From Stratiolaelaps scimitus (taxonomy: Eukaryota > Arthropoda > Arachnida > Mesostigmata > Laelapidae): a DNA stretch of 64,000 bases. Below are positions 11,409 through 21,300 of the stretch, one piece after another. The notes beneath the pieces were generated by a model. The model ran no database searches. It saw nothing but the letters and a program-made list of their open reading frames with translations, and was not told the DNA's origin. The stretch is taken from the NCBI GenBank assembly GCA_019614645.1, contig JABWDB010000011.1, forward strand, positions 3,769,501 to 3,833,500, in the 5' to 3' direction. Position 1 is the first letter of the stretch. Each line of letters starts with the position of its first letter. The position numbers and the translations under genes are program-made.

Positions 11409-12362
11409 CAATACTCTGGCCTCCAATCATTCTTCACATGCAGACTATTCTTTGCAGAAGGTTCCCTTCTACGCCAGTTCTACTGAAGTGTGCCCATTCG
11501 ACAGAATCGCGAACCGAAGAAGTGCCGACGGCCATCCCATACTTGATGTTCGCTCATAAATCCCAAGAGCTTGTTTTTTTTCTCATTTCGTACCGCACTT
11601 AGGTGGTTTGCCCTTCCGCACAGAGTAGCGTAGTGCTTCGTTATTGTTCATAATTATCAAGGAAACAAGGTCACTGTATTTTGACCATAATGCGGATAGG
11701 GGTGCCGCGGCAAGCACGAGTCAACTGTGCGAATTAAATAATAGGGCTGCTATGTACAAAGCAATATACAATACAAACTGCTGCAATGGTCTTAGGTAAT
11801 CATTCTACATCACATGCTTTATATAGCCAGGTTGAACTTGGATAGCCGTGTATTGTATAGCTTCAAGTTGTAACACTTGAAGTATAATTGACTCCTGGGG
11901 ATGAAAACTTGCTAAAACCTATACATTACATTCAATTCCCTCCGGCTGAGATTGCCAGCTGGCCGTGAACGTTCGTCGACCGCTCATAGGCTTTTGTAGG
12001 AAGAATCTATTTTCGAACCGCACGAACAAAATTTCCCCCCAGACCCAAATTACCGTGTTCGAATTCGTTCGCGCACGAATTCACCACAACGGGCGGATAG
12101 TTACCCGTTTCCCTATCGTGTTTCACGTTGCCAGCAGGCAGAAATTTTACGCGAAAATCACAGACACGCTAACGAAAAGAGCAGCCTTCCCTTCCCCTCC
12201 TGTGGAGCCCTCTAGTCATCGTATGTTCACTGATAGCTCTGCCAGCTGAGACTGCCTGTGAGAGTGACTACCCAACGGTCGCTTACAGTAGCAGGAGCAG
12301 CTTTTCGACTTGCTGGACGCGCGAACATCGGAAATCAGGCTGCAGTTTCCGTTGTTGCAGAG
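11409..12362. other. Upstream region of the secreted-protein gene; no gene seen
   Basis: No coding frame supported. The promoter of the gene starting at 12363 is presumably here or just beyond, but I find no clear TATA box or initiator. Confidence 0.35.
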
Positions 12363-14056
12363 ATGCGAGTTCTTACCATTATCACGTTGGTGGCTGTCGT
12401 CGCCGTGACGATTGTTTCCTCTGGGAAGGTCTTTACGGGTATGTGAACAAGCGAGTTGTAGTGCATCCCTAGCTGCAGCGTCATAGGGCAATATTTACCG
12501 AAGTGGCGTTCGGCCGTTTCCAGTATCGGGAGATTTCCATTCATAATATCCGTCCGTAAATGTGCTACATTATATCTATCAGACCCTCACCTATTTACCA
12601 GCCTATACCGATTGTGAAGTGTGTGCGGGACCTGGGCGTTATGGTCCCAACGGGCTTGGATTTTAACCTGCACAGTACACAAGTCATTCAGTCTAGAATG
12701 TACATACTGCTGTGAAGTTTGCCGACCGTATCTTAAGAAACATTTAGACGTTATGGAGCGAGTTCAATCAGAGTTCTTAACACGCGTCTCGCTTAGATCT
12801 GGAATCGATCGCTCGACTCTTAGCTTACCCCCGATTACTGACCTACACAAACAGGCAGATATGCGATTTTACAAAAGGTTACTATCTTCAAACTCGTATT
12901 ATAAATATTTTAATGTCAGACAAAATAATCTGCGGAGTGGACAAACTGTGTCATCAGTACAAATCGTCAGAACCCAAATAATCAACCATGTTTTCTTTTC
13001 CGAGCCACAAGAATGCTCAGTGACACAATGCCCTATCAAATGTTTGTACACCAAATGTATACCTCCCTGTTGTTAATAAAGGTGTTTTTCGAATTGAAAT
13101 CGAAAAGTTGAAATTCTCTTCGAGCCCTTTCCGATTTCAGTTCCGCGCGGTGTCGCGAACTGTACCGCGAGTGTACTAAGTGTTTCTCCTCCATTCATTC
13201 TAACGCAAAGGTTGCAATGCGATGCCATAATAGCTTGTGCGCCGTTTCGTTTATTTCGCAGAGTGCATGGACAACTACTTCGCGAATGTTGTTGACCTGT
13301 ACAAAAAGGACCAGGACAAATTTGCCAAGGCCGACTGCCTCGAGTCCTTCAAGAAGGACATGAGCAAAATTGTGTAAGGACGATACGACACGCACACATA
13401 ACACGCAAGTCTTTCATAACGAACATTGACAGATCGTAGGTTTACAGAAACAGTGAATTTCTCGCTAGGCGCCGATAAGTACATGCGACTTTATTGTTGC
13501 TTGGGGTCTTTCGCTTCGTACTCGCCTTGTAGCTGCAGTGGCCACGTTTGCCAAGCTTACCCAACGAGCCAGTAGCTAGTGACTGACCCAGTCGCTGGCT
13601 ACTGGGTCACTGCTCGATGTGACGACTGCGGAAAAACCTCCCTTTTTCCTGCTCAGTTCGCGGTGGTTGTGGTCGCGCCCAATCGTTCGTTACCGTTGGT
13701 CATAGCGGTGGTGACCGTCTATTTACTGAGCACGTTTATTCCGTGCGTTAATTTCTAATAGCGGCAGTGACATCGTCAGCAGTGTATGGGGAAGCATGCT
13801 TACCACGATGCCGATGAATTGTCAGTGGAATTAGTAACATGATCATACCCTTGTCCATTTGTGCAGTGCGAAGCTCACCGACGAACAGCTGGAAACGCGT
13901 GAGGTCACCCTGACATACAAGATGCTGCCGGTAATCGAAAATTTCCAAAAGTGTCTCGTAGGGAAGGGTCTGGATGTCAACGAGGTTGGTAATCAGATGC
14001 AGAAGGTGATTGATGACCTCATGGCCGAGTTCAAGGACTGTCAACTGGTGAATTAG
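12363..14056 (+). CDS. Small secreted four-cysteine protein, three coding exons
   Basis: Exons 12363-12438, 13262-13373 and 13867-14056 join in phase (donors GTATGT and GTAAGG, acceptors TTTCGCAG and TTGTGCAG) to give 125 residues. Residues 1-~22 are a typical signal peptide (MRVLTIITLVAVVAV then TIVSSG). The mature part is charged and predicted helical, with cysteines at 27, 51, 92 and 121 that could form two disulfides. Motifs include DLYKKDQDKF and KLTDEQLETRE. It has no membrane segment or known catalytic motif, and I do not recognise the family. A saliva, haemolymph or cuticle protein would fit the form but is inference. An AATAAA lies 263 bases after the stop. Intron 1 contains a LINE remnant in the same orientation. 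Confidence 0.8.
12570..13090 (+). pseudogene. CR1/jockey-like LINE remnant inside intron 1 of the secreted-protein gene
   Basis: One frame gives KCVRDLGVMVPTGLDFNLHS, like the LGV.....L.F..H block downstream of the reverse transcriptase core. A second frame gives RPYLKKHLDVMERVQSEFLT, like the WSPYLKKDI..LERVQ block. The two are separated by stops and a frameshift. The piece ends at AATAAAGGTG near 13076, probably the element's own 3' end. Confidence 0.6.
13567..13605. repeat. Imperfect hairpin in intron 2
   Basis: GCCAGTAGCTAGTGACTG pairs with CAGTCGCTGGCTACTGGG across a 4-base loop with a few mismatches. Confidence 0.55.
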
Positions 14057-14669
14057 ATTCGGGGGAGAGTTTCAACGAAGCGAGCTAACTATTGTCGATC
14101 GAGGGATCGAGACGAGCCTAGCTGCGAAAAGATCGATCACCGAGCACATAACTGTGTTGATACGCGCCTTTCCGGACATCCTGCCATAGATATCTTCTAT
14201 GGCCTAGTCAACATTTTAGAGGCAAAATACGATGATGTGGGCCTCGGCCGTGATGGTCCTACGGTGGTTTCGTCCGTCGGCGCCCATAATATATCGAGTG
14301 AGAGTAGGCACATCTATCAATAAACTGTGTGAATTTCAAGAGGATTTCTCTAACTGGCTGTGTATGTCTGAAAGGAGATTGCTTCTACACGGCTGTTACT
14401 TATATTGAATATTAAAGGGACATAGCAAACCCAGGACTTGTGGCAGGGAATGATATGACGAGTATCAGCTTAATTAAGGTCCACTGGCCGCCACGATGAT
14501 ATATGATTGGCGGATGTAACGGTAGCGTATCTGTGTAGGCGTTTATAAGACTTATTCAACAGAAATTCCTCCTACTGTCGTATTGATCAAATACGATTCC
14601 ATGGGTAGACAATTTTATAATAGCGTGAAAGCCCTGCAAAACCCAGCAGTTCCGTTAATACACCTATGA
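14057..14669. other. 3' UTR and flank of the secreted-protein gene
   Basis: Contains the poly(A) signal at 14319. Nothing else is supported. Confidence 0.45.
14319..14324 (+). terminator. Poly(A) signal AATAAA of the secreted-protein gene
   Basis: AATAAA in the context TCAATAAACTGTGTG, followed by G/T-containing sequence, 263 bases after the stop. Confidence 0.5.
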
Positions 14670-14738
14670 AACATTTACCCCTACAATTCTGGCCCGGCTA
14701 ATTCGTATAAATAACCTTTGGATGTATTGGTAATATGC

Positions 14739-14783
<45 letters not shown>

Positions 14784-15870
14784 GGGCGTCTCGATGAGGT
14801 CAGGCTGTTTCCCCGCAGGCTGAAAGATGCCAGGATTGTCCCTCGCTTCAAAAATAAGGGTGATCATAGTCTTATTTATCTTCAAATTATCGACCGATTT
14901 CGCTGGTCGACTATTTGTCCAAGGTTCTGGAGAAAATAGTCTTGTCTAGGGTAGCGTATTACTGCACTTCCAAAAGCTGTCTCTCAGCATGCCAGTTCGG
15001 CTTTCGCACGCTCCGAAGAACTAGCGCTGAGTCACCTTTGGCAGGAGATCACGGACGCCATCGAAAACAATCAATTATGTCTGGGTGTCTCCCTCGATGT
15101 CTCTGCCGATTTCAATTGCGTGCACCACTCGTTTTTCCTGCAGAGTGTTGGAACATTTAGGATGCAAGAGGTCTCTTGTCGCTTGGTATCGGTCGTACCT
15201 CTTGAAGAGCAGACAGGGGGCGAAAGTCGGTAAAGTGAAGTCTACCTGGAGAGTACTTAACGTAGGCTCTATGTTAACACACAGAACACCCCTAGGCTCT
15301 ATTTTAGGGCCGTACATTGTTGATCATTCTAATCAACTCTTATCTTGGTGACTATTTCTTCTGGTAACTTCTTCTATAAGACTATAGCCTATGCAGATGA
15401 TACATCGTTCCTTTTTCGGATTTCCCCCTCGGCGATCGAGACGGATATTCAACTACCTATGTCAAAGGTTGAAGAGGTCATGCGTCTCTTTGAGAGGTTT
15501 GGACTTGGTATCAATGCAAGCGAAACTGGTGTGACTCTGGATTGACCGCAGAGGTCAATCCAGAGTCACACCAGTTTTGTGTGATCCTGTGACCAGATCC
15601 AGTCCGTGAAATTACGTGGTTTGTCGGTCTTTACGTCGCACAACGTCAAGTGTTTAGGTCTGACGATCGAAAACAGTCTGAGATGGCACGACCATCTGAC
15701 TGGGCTTGCCCCAAAATATTATGCTGTTAATGCATCACTTCGGCGTTTTAGGGAGGTAAGGGTACCCGTCGCTGGGTTACTCCCAATCTACACAATGCTC
15801 CTAATTCCACTGCTATGCTACGGTGTCACAATCTGGCGGTGGTGGCTTCAGAGGTACGCTTCACTTGACT
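14670..15870 (+). pseudogene. CR1/jockey-like LINE reverse transcriptase remnant
   Basis: Several frames of the plus strand together follow a non-LTR reverse transcriptase. RLKDARIVPRFKNKGDHS matches the K..PIFKKGD block. SKVLEKIVLSR and CQFGFRTLRRT follow. AYADD at 15387-15401 is the catalytic block, with GLGINASET after it. A later stretch gives VKCLGLTIENSLRWHDHL and LLIPLLCYGVTIW. At least four frame changes or stops, a (TA)n array at 14739-14775 and a fold-back at 15523-15577 show it is dead. The exact clade is uncertain. Confidence 0.75.
15523..15577. repeat. Perfect 25-bp fold-back within the LINE remnant
   Basis: AAACTGGTGTGACTCTGG and the following 7 bases are repeated exactly in reverse complement after a 5-base spacer (GCAGA). 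The second arm adds sequence not expected in the LINE and shifts what follows. Confidence 0.9.
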
Positions 15871-15934
15871 ATCAGACTATTCTGATCTTGTTTTATATAC
15901 ATATATACACCTTTTATCGTATATTTTCTTTTTG

Positions 15935-15990
15935 CGAGAACTTAACAATTGTGAAACTGCGGTTCCGAAAATTAACCTCAAATGAATGAA
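15935..15990 (+). repeat. Possible SINE tail fragment
   Basis: GCGAGAACTTAACAATTGTG and AAACTGCGGTTCC resemble the GAGAACTTAAGCATTGTG body and 3' part of the SINEs. It is short, so weakly supported. Confidence 0.35.
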
Positions 15991-16798
15991 TAATTGAATG
16001 AAGAGATACATTTTACGATTTACAGGATATATCATCATATTTATTATCACAATGTCACAATTACTTACTCGTGAGCTATGATTCGTTCTCGACGCTGCTG
16101 TTCGCGTGAGGTGTCTATGCGCGTTAGAAACTGACAATATCCTTCCTCCCTGGTACTCAAGATACTCGAATGTCTCATATTTAACCATATCATACCATCC
16201 AACACGCGCTTGAAATATTCATTTCATCTCACTGTACAAGATATAAACAACTAATAAGAATTTACATTATAAGTGATATCAACAAGGTATTATATATATA
16301 TATATATATATACAATTTGTTAAAAGCGACAGGAGTAAATGTGCGGCGACCATTGGCGGAGCGGCAGATCGTCAACCATGCGTCATATGCGTCCGTCATA
16401 CCGTCATATTTCCCCCATTGATTTGTGTAACTTCGCTACGATTGTGTACAGACCAACTTCGGAACTTCGAAGATCTCATACGGGCGGGTGCGTATCCTGC
16501 GAGAATACGTGCGCGCGATTAGTGGAGAACGACTGGATCTCTGAAGTTCATAATTTGACTCGTGTCTGGTATTTAGTTAAAACCAGCAGATGAATTAAAT
16601 GTACAGGAAAAACCGACGTAACGTCGATCATACGAATGAGCTACAGCTCCGTGTACATGCTTGTGTACAAGCTGAAAATACATGAGAGTCCCAATGAGCG
16701 TAACCGAAGCCTCTGGGCATTAAGTCTGAGATGAAGCGGGTATCGCTGTTTGTGTGTTGCTGTTTGCTCGTCAATTCGACGCCCCATGATGACACTCA
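15991..16798. other. 3' flank between the LINE remnant and the second POZ-like gene
   Basis: Includes a (TA)n array at 16291-16312. No gene seen. A TTTATT at ~16040 could be a minus-strand poly(A) signal for the gene at 16799-18097, though it is ~750 bases away. Confidence 0.35.
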
Positions 16799-18097
16799 TC
16801 ATAGCAGAACATCGCTGATAGTGGTCACGGGGCCGTGGAGGTTCGTCACGTTGACCTCCTGCCACCTGTCAGTGTACCGATGAGTTCTGTACAGACCGTC
16901 CTCGTCGTCAAACACACTCAGATGGGTGTATCCCGCATGGACAAACTTGCTCAACTCGACAATGCTATGCTCGTTCGTTCCGAGATCCCTCGTCCGGACC
17001 GTGTATCCGCGTTGGCCAACCCTCATTTGGCAGCAATCGACAAAGTCGCTGAAGTCACCATTGAGTCGGGCGAGATAGTTATTGCCTTCGCGAAAGCGGA
17101 ACGCCTTCCCCGCATCCGTAACAATGCCCAATGATCCCAACGGTGTCGTGTGGGCGCTTTGAAGGCCCCATGATGGCCGGGAGAATTTCCTAGTGAACGA
17201 CGTCGTCGCGTGATTCCATTCGTAGACGCAGTCCGCTCGCCGGTTCTCGTCCTCGCTGATCACGTGCAGCTGGTTGCAACGCGAGCGGAAAAACTTGCAG
17301 CTGTGAAAGAGGACCCGCGCGGGTTTGTTCGGCAATCTCAGGTTCCTGAACAGCACTTGGCCGTCGGCTCTCTCGTAGACGACATAGCGTGAGAACACAA
17401 GATGAAAGTTTCTCACCTTCGCCACGAATGGGCAGAAGTTCGGCCCGAATATATTGAACGGCAGCCACGTGTTACCCTCCACGTGTAGAATCGCTGTGAT
17501 CGGTCGATCCTGCACATCGTTCATGAGGGCGACCGTGACCTGGTTCTCGAACAGACTCAGTGGAAGTGGCTTGACGAGATCGTCCTGCTTCTCGCTAAGG
17601 GCCTCGATCATCTTGTCGATGACGAGGACGCTCTTGTCAGATGTGAGTGACCTTGTCAATGCTACAAGTGGCTCGTAGCTCTCGAACGTACGCGTCGGCA
17701 GGTGCCTAATGAAGGCTTGAACAACGAAACAGATGTCGTCGACATCGCAGTCCGCTGTGGCGTCAACCGCCGTGGCGATATCGCAGCAGTACCGGATGAA
17801 TCTCGTCCAATTGATGTCACGACCAAACAGGATGGCTTCGAATGCGCTCTCCAATTCGAAATGTTGGTTGCCTTTTACGAAGTGCCATATCGCGTCGAGT
17901 ATATTGATGTTGACGCTGAGTCGGAGCTCGGTCAGGTTCGGCTGCCTGTTGAACATGCCCTCGAAAAATGCGCACTCGCGAAGATCATCCTTCGCCAGAT
18001 GAACGGACCCGTCATTGGACGCCGCCAATGAGAAGTGGTTTTTCGTTTTGCAGCGTTCCAGCTGCGCGGTGATTTCGTCGACGTCCTCACAGCCCAT
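16799..18097 (-). CDS. POZ/Skp1-like N-terminal domain protein of unknown function, paralog 2
   Basis: A 432-residue protein without coding introns, paralogous to the gene at 455-1786. Shared landmarks lie at nearly the same residue numbers: DLRECAFFEGMFNRQPNLTE at 38-57, FEAILFG at 86-92, YEPLVA at 141-146, VTVALMNDV at 187-195, WLPFNIFGPNFCPF at 211-224, YVVYE at 238-242, GQVL, CKFFRS, and a C-terminal SDVLL against SDVFLL. Similarity is moderate but runs the whole length. The POZ-like reading of the first ~110 residues is by pattern only. ATG directly follows an acceptor (ATTTTAG), exactly as in the paralog, so a 5' UTR intron is likely ancestral. No signal peptide or membrane segment. Function unknown. 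Confidence 0.85.
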   Translation of the reverse strand: MGCEDVDEITAQLERCKTKNHFSLAASNDGSVHLAKDDLRECAFFEGMFNRQPNLTELRLSVNINILDAIWHFVKGNQHFELESAFEAILFGRDINWTRFIRYCCDIATAVDATADCDVDDICFVVQAFIRHLPTRTFESYEPLVALTRSLTSDKSVLVIDKMIEALSEKQDDLVKPLPLSLFENQVTVALMNDVQDRPITAILHVEGNTWLPFNIFGPNFCPFVAKVRNFHLVFSRYVVYERADGQVLFRNLRLPNKPARVLFHSCKFFRSRCNQLHVISEDENRRADCVYEWNHATTSFTRKFSRPSWGLQSAHTTPLGSLGIVTDAGKAFRFREGNNYLARLNGDFSDFVDCCQMRVGQRGYTVRTRDLGTNEHSIVELSKFVHAGYTHLSVFDDEDGLYRTHRYTDRWQEVNVTNLHGPVTTISDVLL

Positions 18098-20148
18098 CTA
18101 AAATGACGATCAATATGTCGAAAGCTAAGTTTGTGTGTTCTGATACGACGGTATACTTTTCGACCCCTAAACTCGTTCTAGAGACAATGATGAACATGTA
18201 TCAGGCGGGCAGCACTATAGAAAGCCTCACCTGACTCTACGCACGCCACAGTTTCACAGGTTTAGCAGCCGTTCCTATTAGTACGGGAGACGTGCCACAG
18301 AGAGTGTCGTCAAAAGCCCGCTAGCACCGAAATACAGCCGAAACTGGCAAGCCCTTCCTCGCCCCTGAGCGATCCAGAAGACAAAGCCAAGGACAGGAAC
18401 AACCATGGAACACAACGATCTCACTGTGCCCTCACAACGTTGTAGGCTTCTAGTTTTGTTCATTCCACCCTGTCCCCTGTACATTTCTAAGCAATAAACG
18501 ACGCCGTCAACAGTTCCAGAAAAGGGGCACTCCGAGAGGAATCTTGTAGACAGACGTCCTTGCAAATATCGCGGCGTGATCCAACTATCTGGAACACCTG
18601 TTACCGAATTTCCTCCTCGGATCTACGTCAAACCTCTCTCTCTTCCCAGCATTTCGTCCTCGCAAATGAAGCTGTCGGAACACGGATTGGTGTCGCAAAG
18701 TGTCGCCTGTGGGTGAATTGCCAGCCAACTACTACATAATAGCTTAATGATGCGTAACACGAACCGAACCCTGAACATCTCAAATTGACAATTGTATCAT
18801 TGCTGACGGAATAGCAACGGTTTACCAGAAGTCTGCCTTGTAATCCTAATCCTTCACGGTGGGACGGAAGAGCCTCGCGCCAGTGTTATTAGCGTATATG
18901 TTTGAAGGCAGAACCTCAACGCATGATAATCCCGAGGGGTTTATAATATCACCGTAGAGCTAATCCTGATAGAAATCGTCGAAGAGCAGGCACTCGTCGT
19001 CGAACAAAACAATGTGGAATTAGGAATTGGCCTGCAGCCTCGTACCCTATTTCAACTATGCCTGGATACAGTGAACATGCACGCGGTCCGCGCATTTCGT
19101 ATACAAACTAGTCAAATATTTAATGTCACCAATCGACTCTCCGGGTATCTACGCGATGCGAGTAACCACAGCCTTGCGCCTTTCTAGAGAACACAAAATC
19201 ATATTGCACATTATAATAGATGAAGTGGAAAATTCTCGAATACAGGTCTGATCTACAAAAGGCAACATCCTTCGATATGTGTTTCACGTTAAACCGCACC
19301 GTTTCCAGATTGAACATCGCAGATACACAACATATGCATGGGCAGAATTGTTCACATGGATTGATTTCCTAAGTCACATGCGCAGCAAATAGAACAACGA
19401 TAGAGATAGTTATTCGAACATACAATAATTAGAAATTATTTCCTTATTATATCCTGGCCAATAGAGATCACACCAAGAAAAAAAAACGCGGCCCGACGCA
19501 GCAAACTTCGCCAAATCTCCCCTGCAGAGTTCGTTAGCAATCACTGAGCAGTCGCATGGGCTTCACACATGCTTGGATTCGACGAAGGCTTATTCTGATA
19601 AGGTTTATTCTGGCACATTAGGAACCGGAGTATTACATGAGAAACACACCTTGTGTGGCGCCTTCTGATCTCAGTTCTTCTACAGCGTTCGGAGAACCAC
19701 CGCGTCTCTCTGCTCAGCCGATTTATTGTCGATCCGAGTCGCTCGTCCGTAATGCGATGTGGCATGTGCAGCCCGGTGCATCAAACACAGGCGAAGCTAT
19801 TACGACCACTAGCTTTGGACAGTATGTCTGTCATCTGGTGGAATAGTTGACAGTGGCTCCGTGGCCGGCACTTTGATCTAACCACATAGGCTAACACCCG
19901 GAAATGCGATTGCCAATTGTGACTAGGTCCGACACAAACAAACGAACCAATCAGACGCCTTGCGTTACGTACGTAACGTTCGAAGTGGGCGCCTCGATGT
20001 CGAGGAAGCTACTTCTTGCAGATGACATACGTGGCAGTCGACATGGACGACGAGATAGTGCCACCTATGGCAGACACTTGAACGAGAATTAGTAAACGAT
20101 ATCAACACCCACAAGTGGTCGCGAAAACAGCTGTCTTCTTACTCACGT

Positions 20149-20151
<3 letters not shown>
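18098..20151. other. Intergenic, no gene seen
   Basis: The 5' leader and promoter of the minus-strand gene should start here. I find no coding frame, SINE or LINE motif. Confidence 0.4.

Positions 20152-20186
<35 letters not shown>
20152..20186. repeat. (TA)n microsatellite
   Basis: An uninterrupted TA run of about 17 units. Confidence 0.9.
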
Positions 20187-20189
<3 letters not shown>

Positions 20190-20520
20190 TATGTACGTAA
20201 AGGGCGTGAGAGGAGCGAGCCTTTCTAGTAGCCTGAAAGCAGCAATCGCGTCGCTCGGTCTCGCGATAAACGCGATGAGGTCGAAGGTGATCAGGTTCAG
20301 AATAGAAGGCGTCAGCGGGGGGCTCAGTGTTTCTGTCAGACGCAAGTTCCAGAACGTTGAGGTGACGGTAACACCCCACGGGGGGGGCGCGCGATCCTTC
20401 ACTAACCAAGTGAACGTGATATGCGGGGAAAGCCTTCACCGAGGTGTTCTCCTGCTCAAAAGCCACATCCACTGTCACCACGGGCGGCCGTTCGACCTTA
20501 GCGAAGCCGTTTCAGCCTAA
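20190..20520 (+). pseudogene. Possible reverse transcriptase fragment
   Basis: The open frame after the TA array reads KAAIASLGLAINAMRSKVIR, which resembles the segment after the YADD box in non-LTR reverse transcriptases (W...GL.IN..KS.V). The rest has no recognised motif. A chance match is possible. Confidence 0.4.
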
Positions 20521-21265
20521 CAACGAGCGACCAGTTCAACGAGTCGAGTCTTCGTAGGGACTTGACGATGTCCGACACCTACCCAAATTACCCCCAAATA
20601 CATGGCATGAAAACTGAAGCCTGAAAGAGACGACGGATCAAAATGATAGAAATGTTGTGACCATCTTTTCGGTGTACACGACCTCCACCAGCATGTGCTA
20701 TTAAATGCCAAACGGTGCGGAATCCACGAACTAGTCGACGCATCTCTGTATATCGCAGGTGCAGCGTACGCGTACACAAGATACCACGCTCAGTCCAATC
20801 ACTAAATGCTCTCGCCCGATAGATTGAACTATTTTACGAACGGTGTTTTTACGAACTTCACAAACTTTTCCACTTACTACGAAATGTTTCCAAGCTGACC
20901 CTGACGTCACTCATCATCAGTGACTTATGCCACACATACATAGACACGGTTATAGTTCTGCACTGTAATCTTACCAAAAATATGCGTTCTCTCGAAAATG
21001 AACCAACCTCATTCCCACTCATTAAAACATAAGCCGCGCTTTTCAATGGAACGGCAACATATTTCGCCAAATAGATAAGCAAAAAAAAAAGAACACTATT
21101 CTAAGACAATGACAATAAAAACAGCACCGCTTATAAATAGCAAATATTTATTGATCCTTTATGCCGCCTTCATCGCTCTCGTCATAATCATATAGTTATT
21201 GTTGCTGTTTCCTCTGCCGCTACATTTACCATTTTTGGACACTTCGTACACTTAATTCAATCTTC

Positions 21266-21300
<35 letters not shown>

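Noticed and set aside
20139..20481. Minus-strand frames overlapping the TA array at 20152-20186
   Set aside because: The reading frame is created by the (TA)n repeat, and the plus strand shows the better reverse-transcriptase resemblance.
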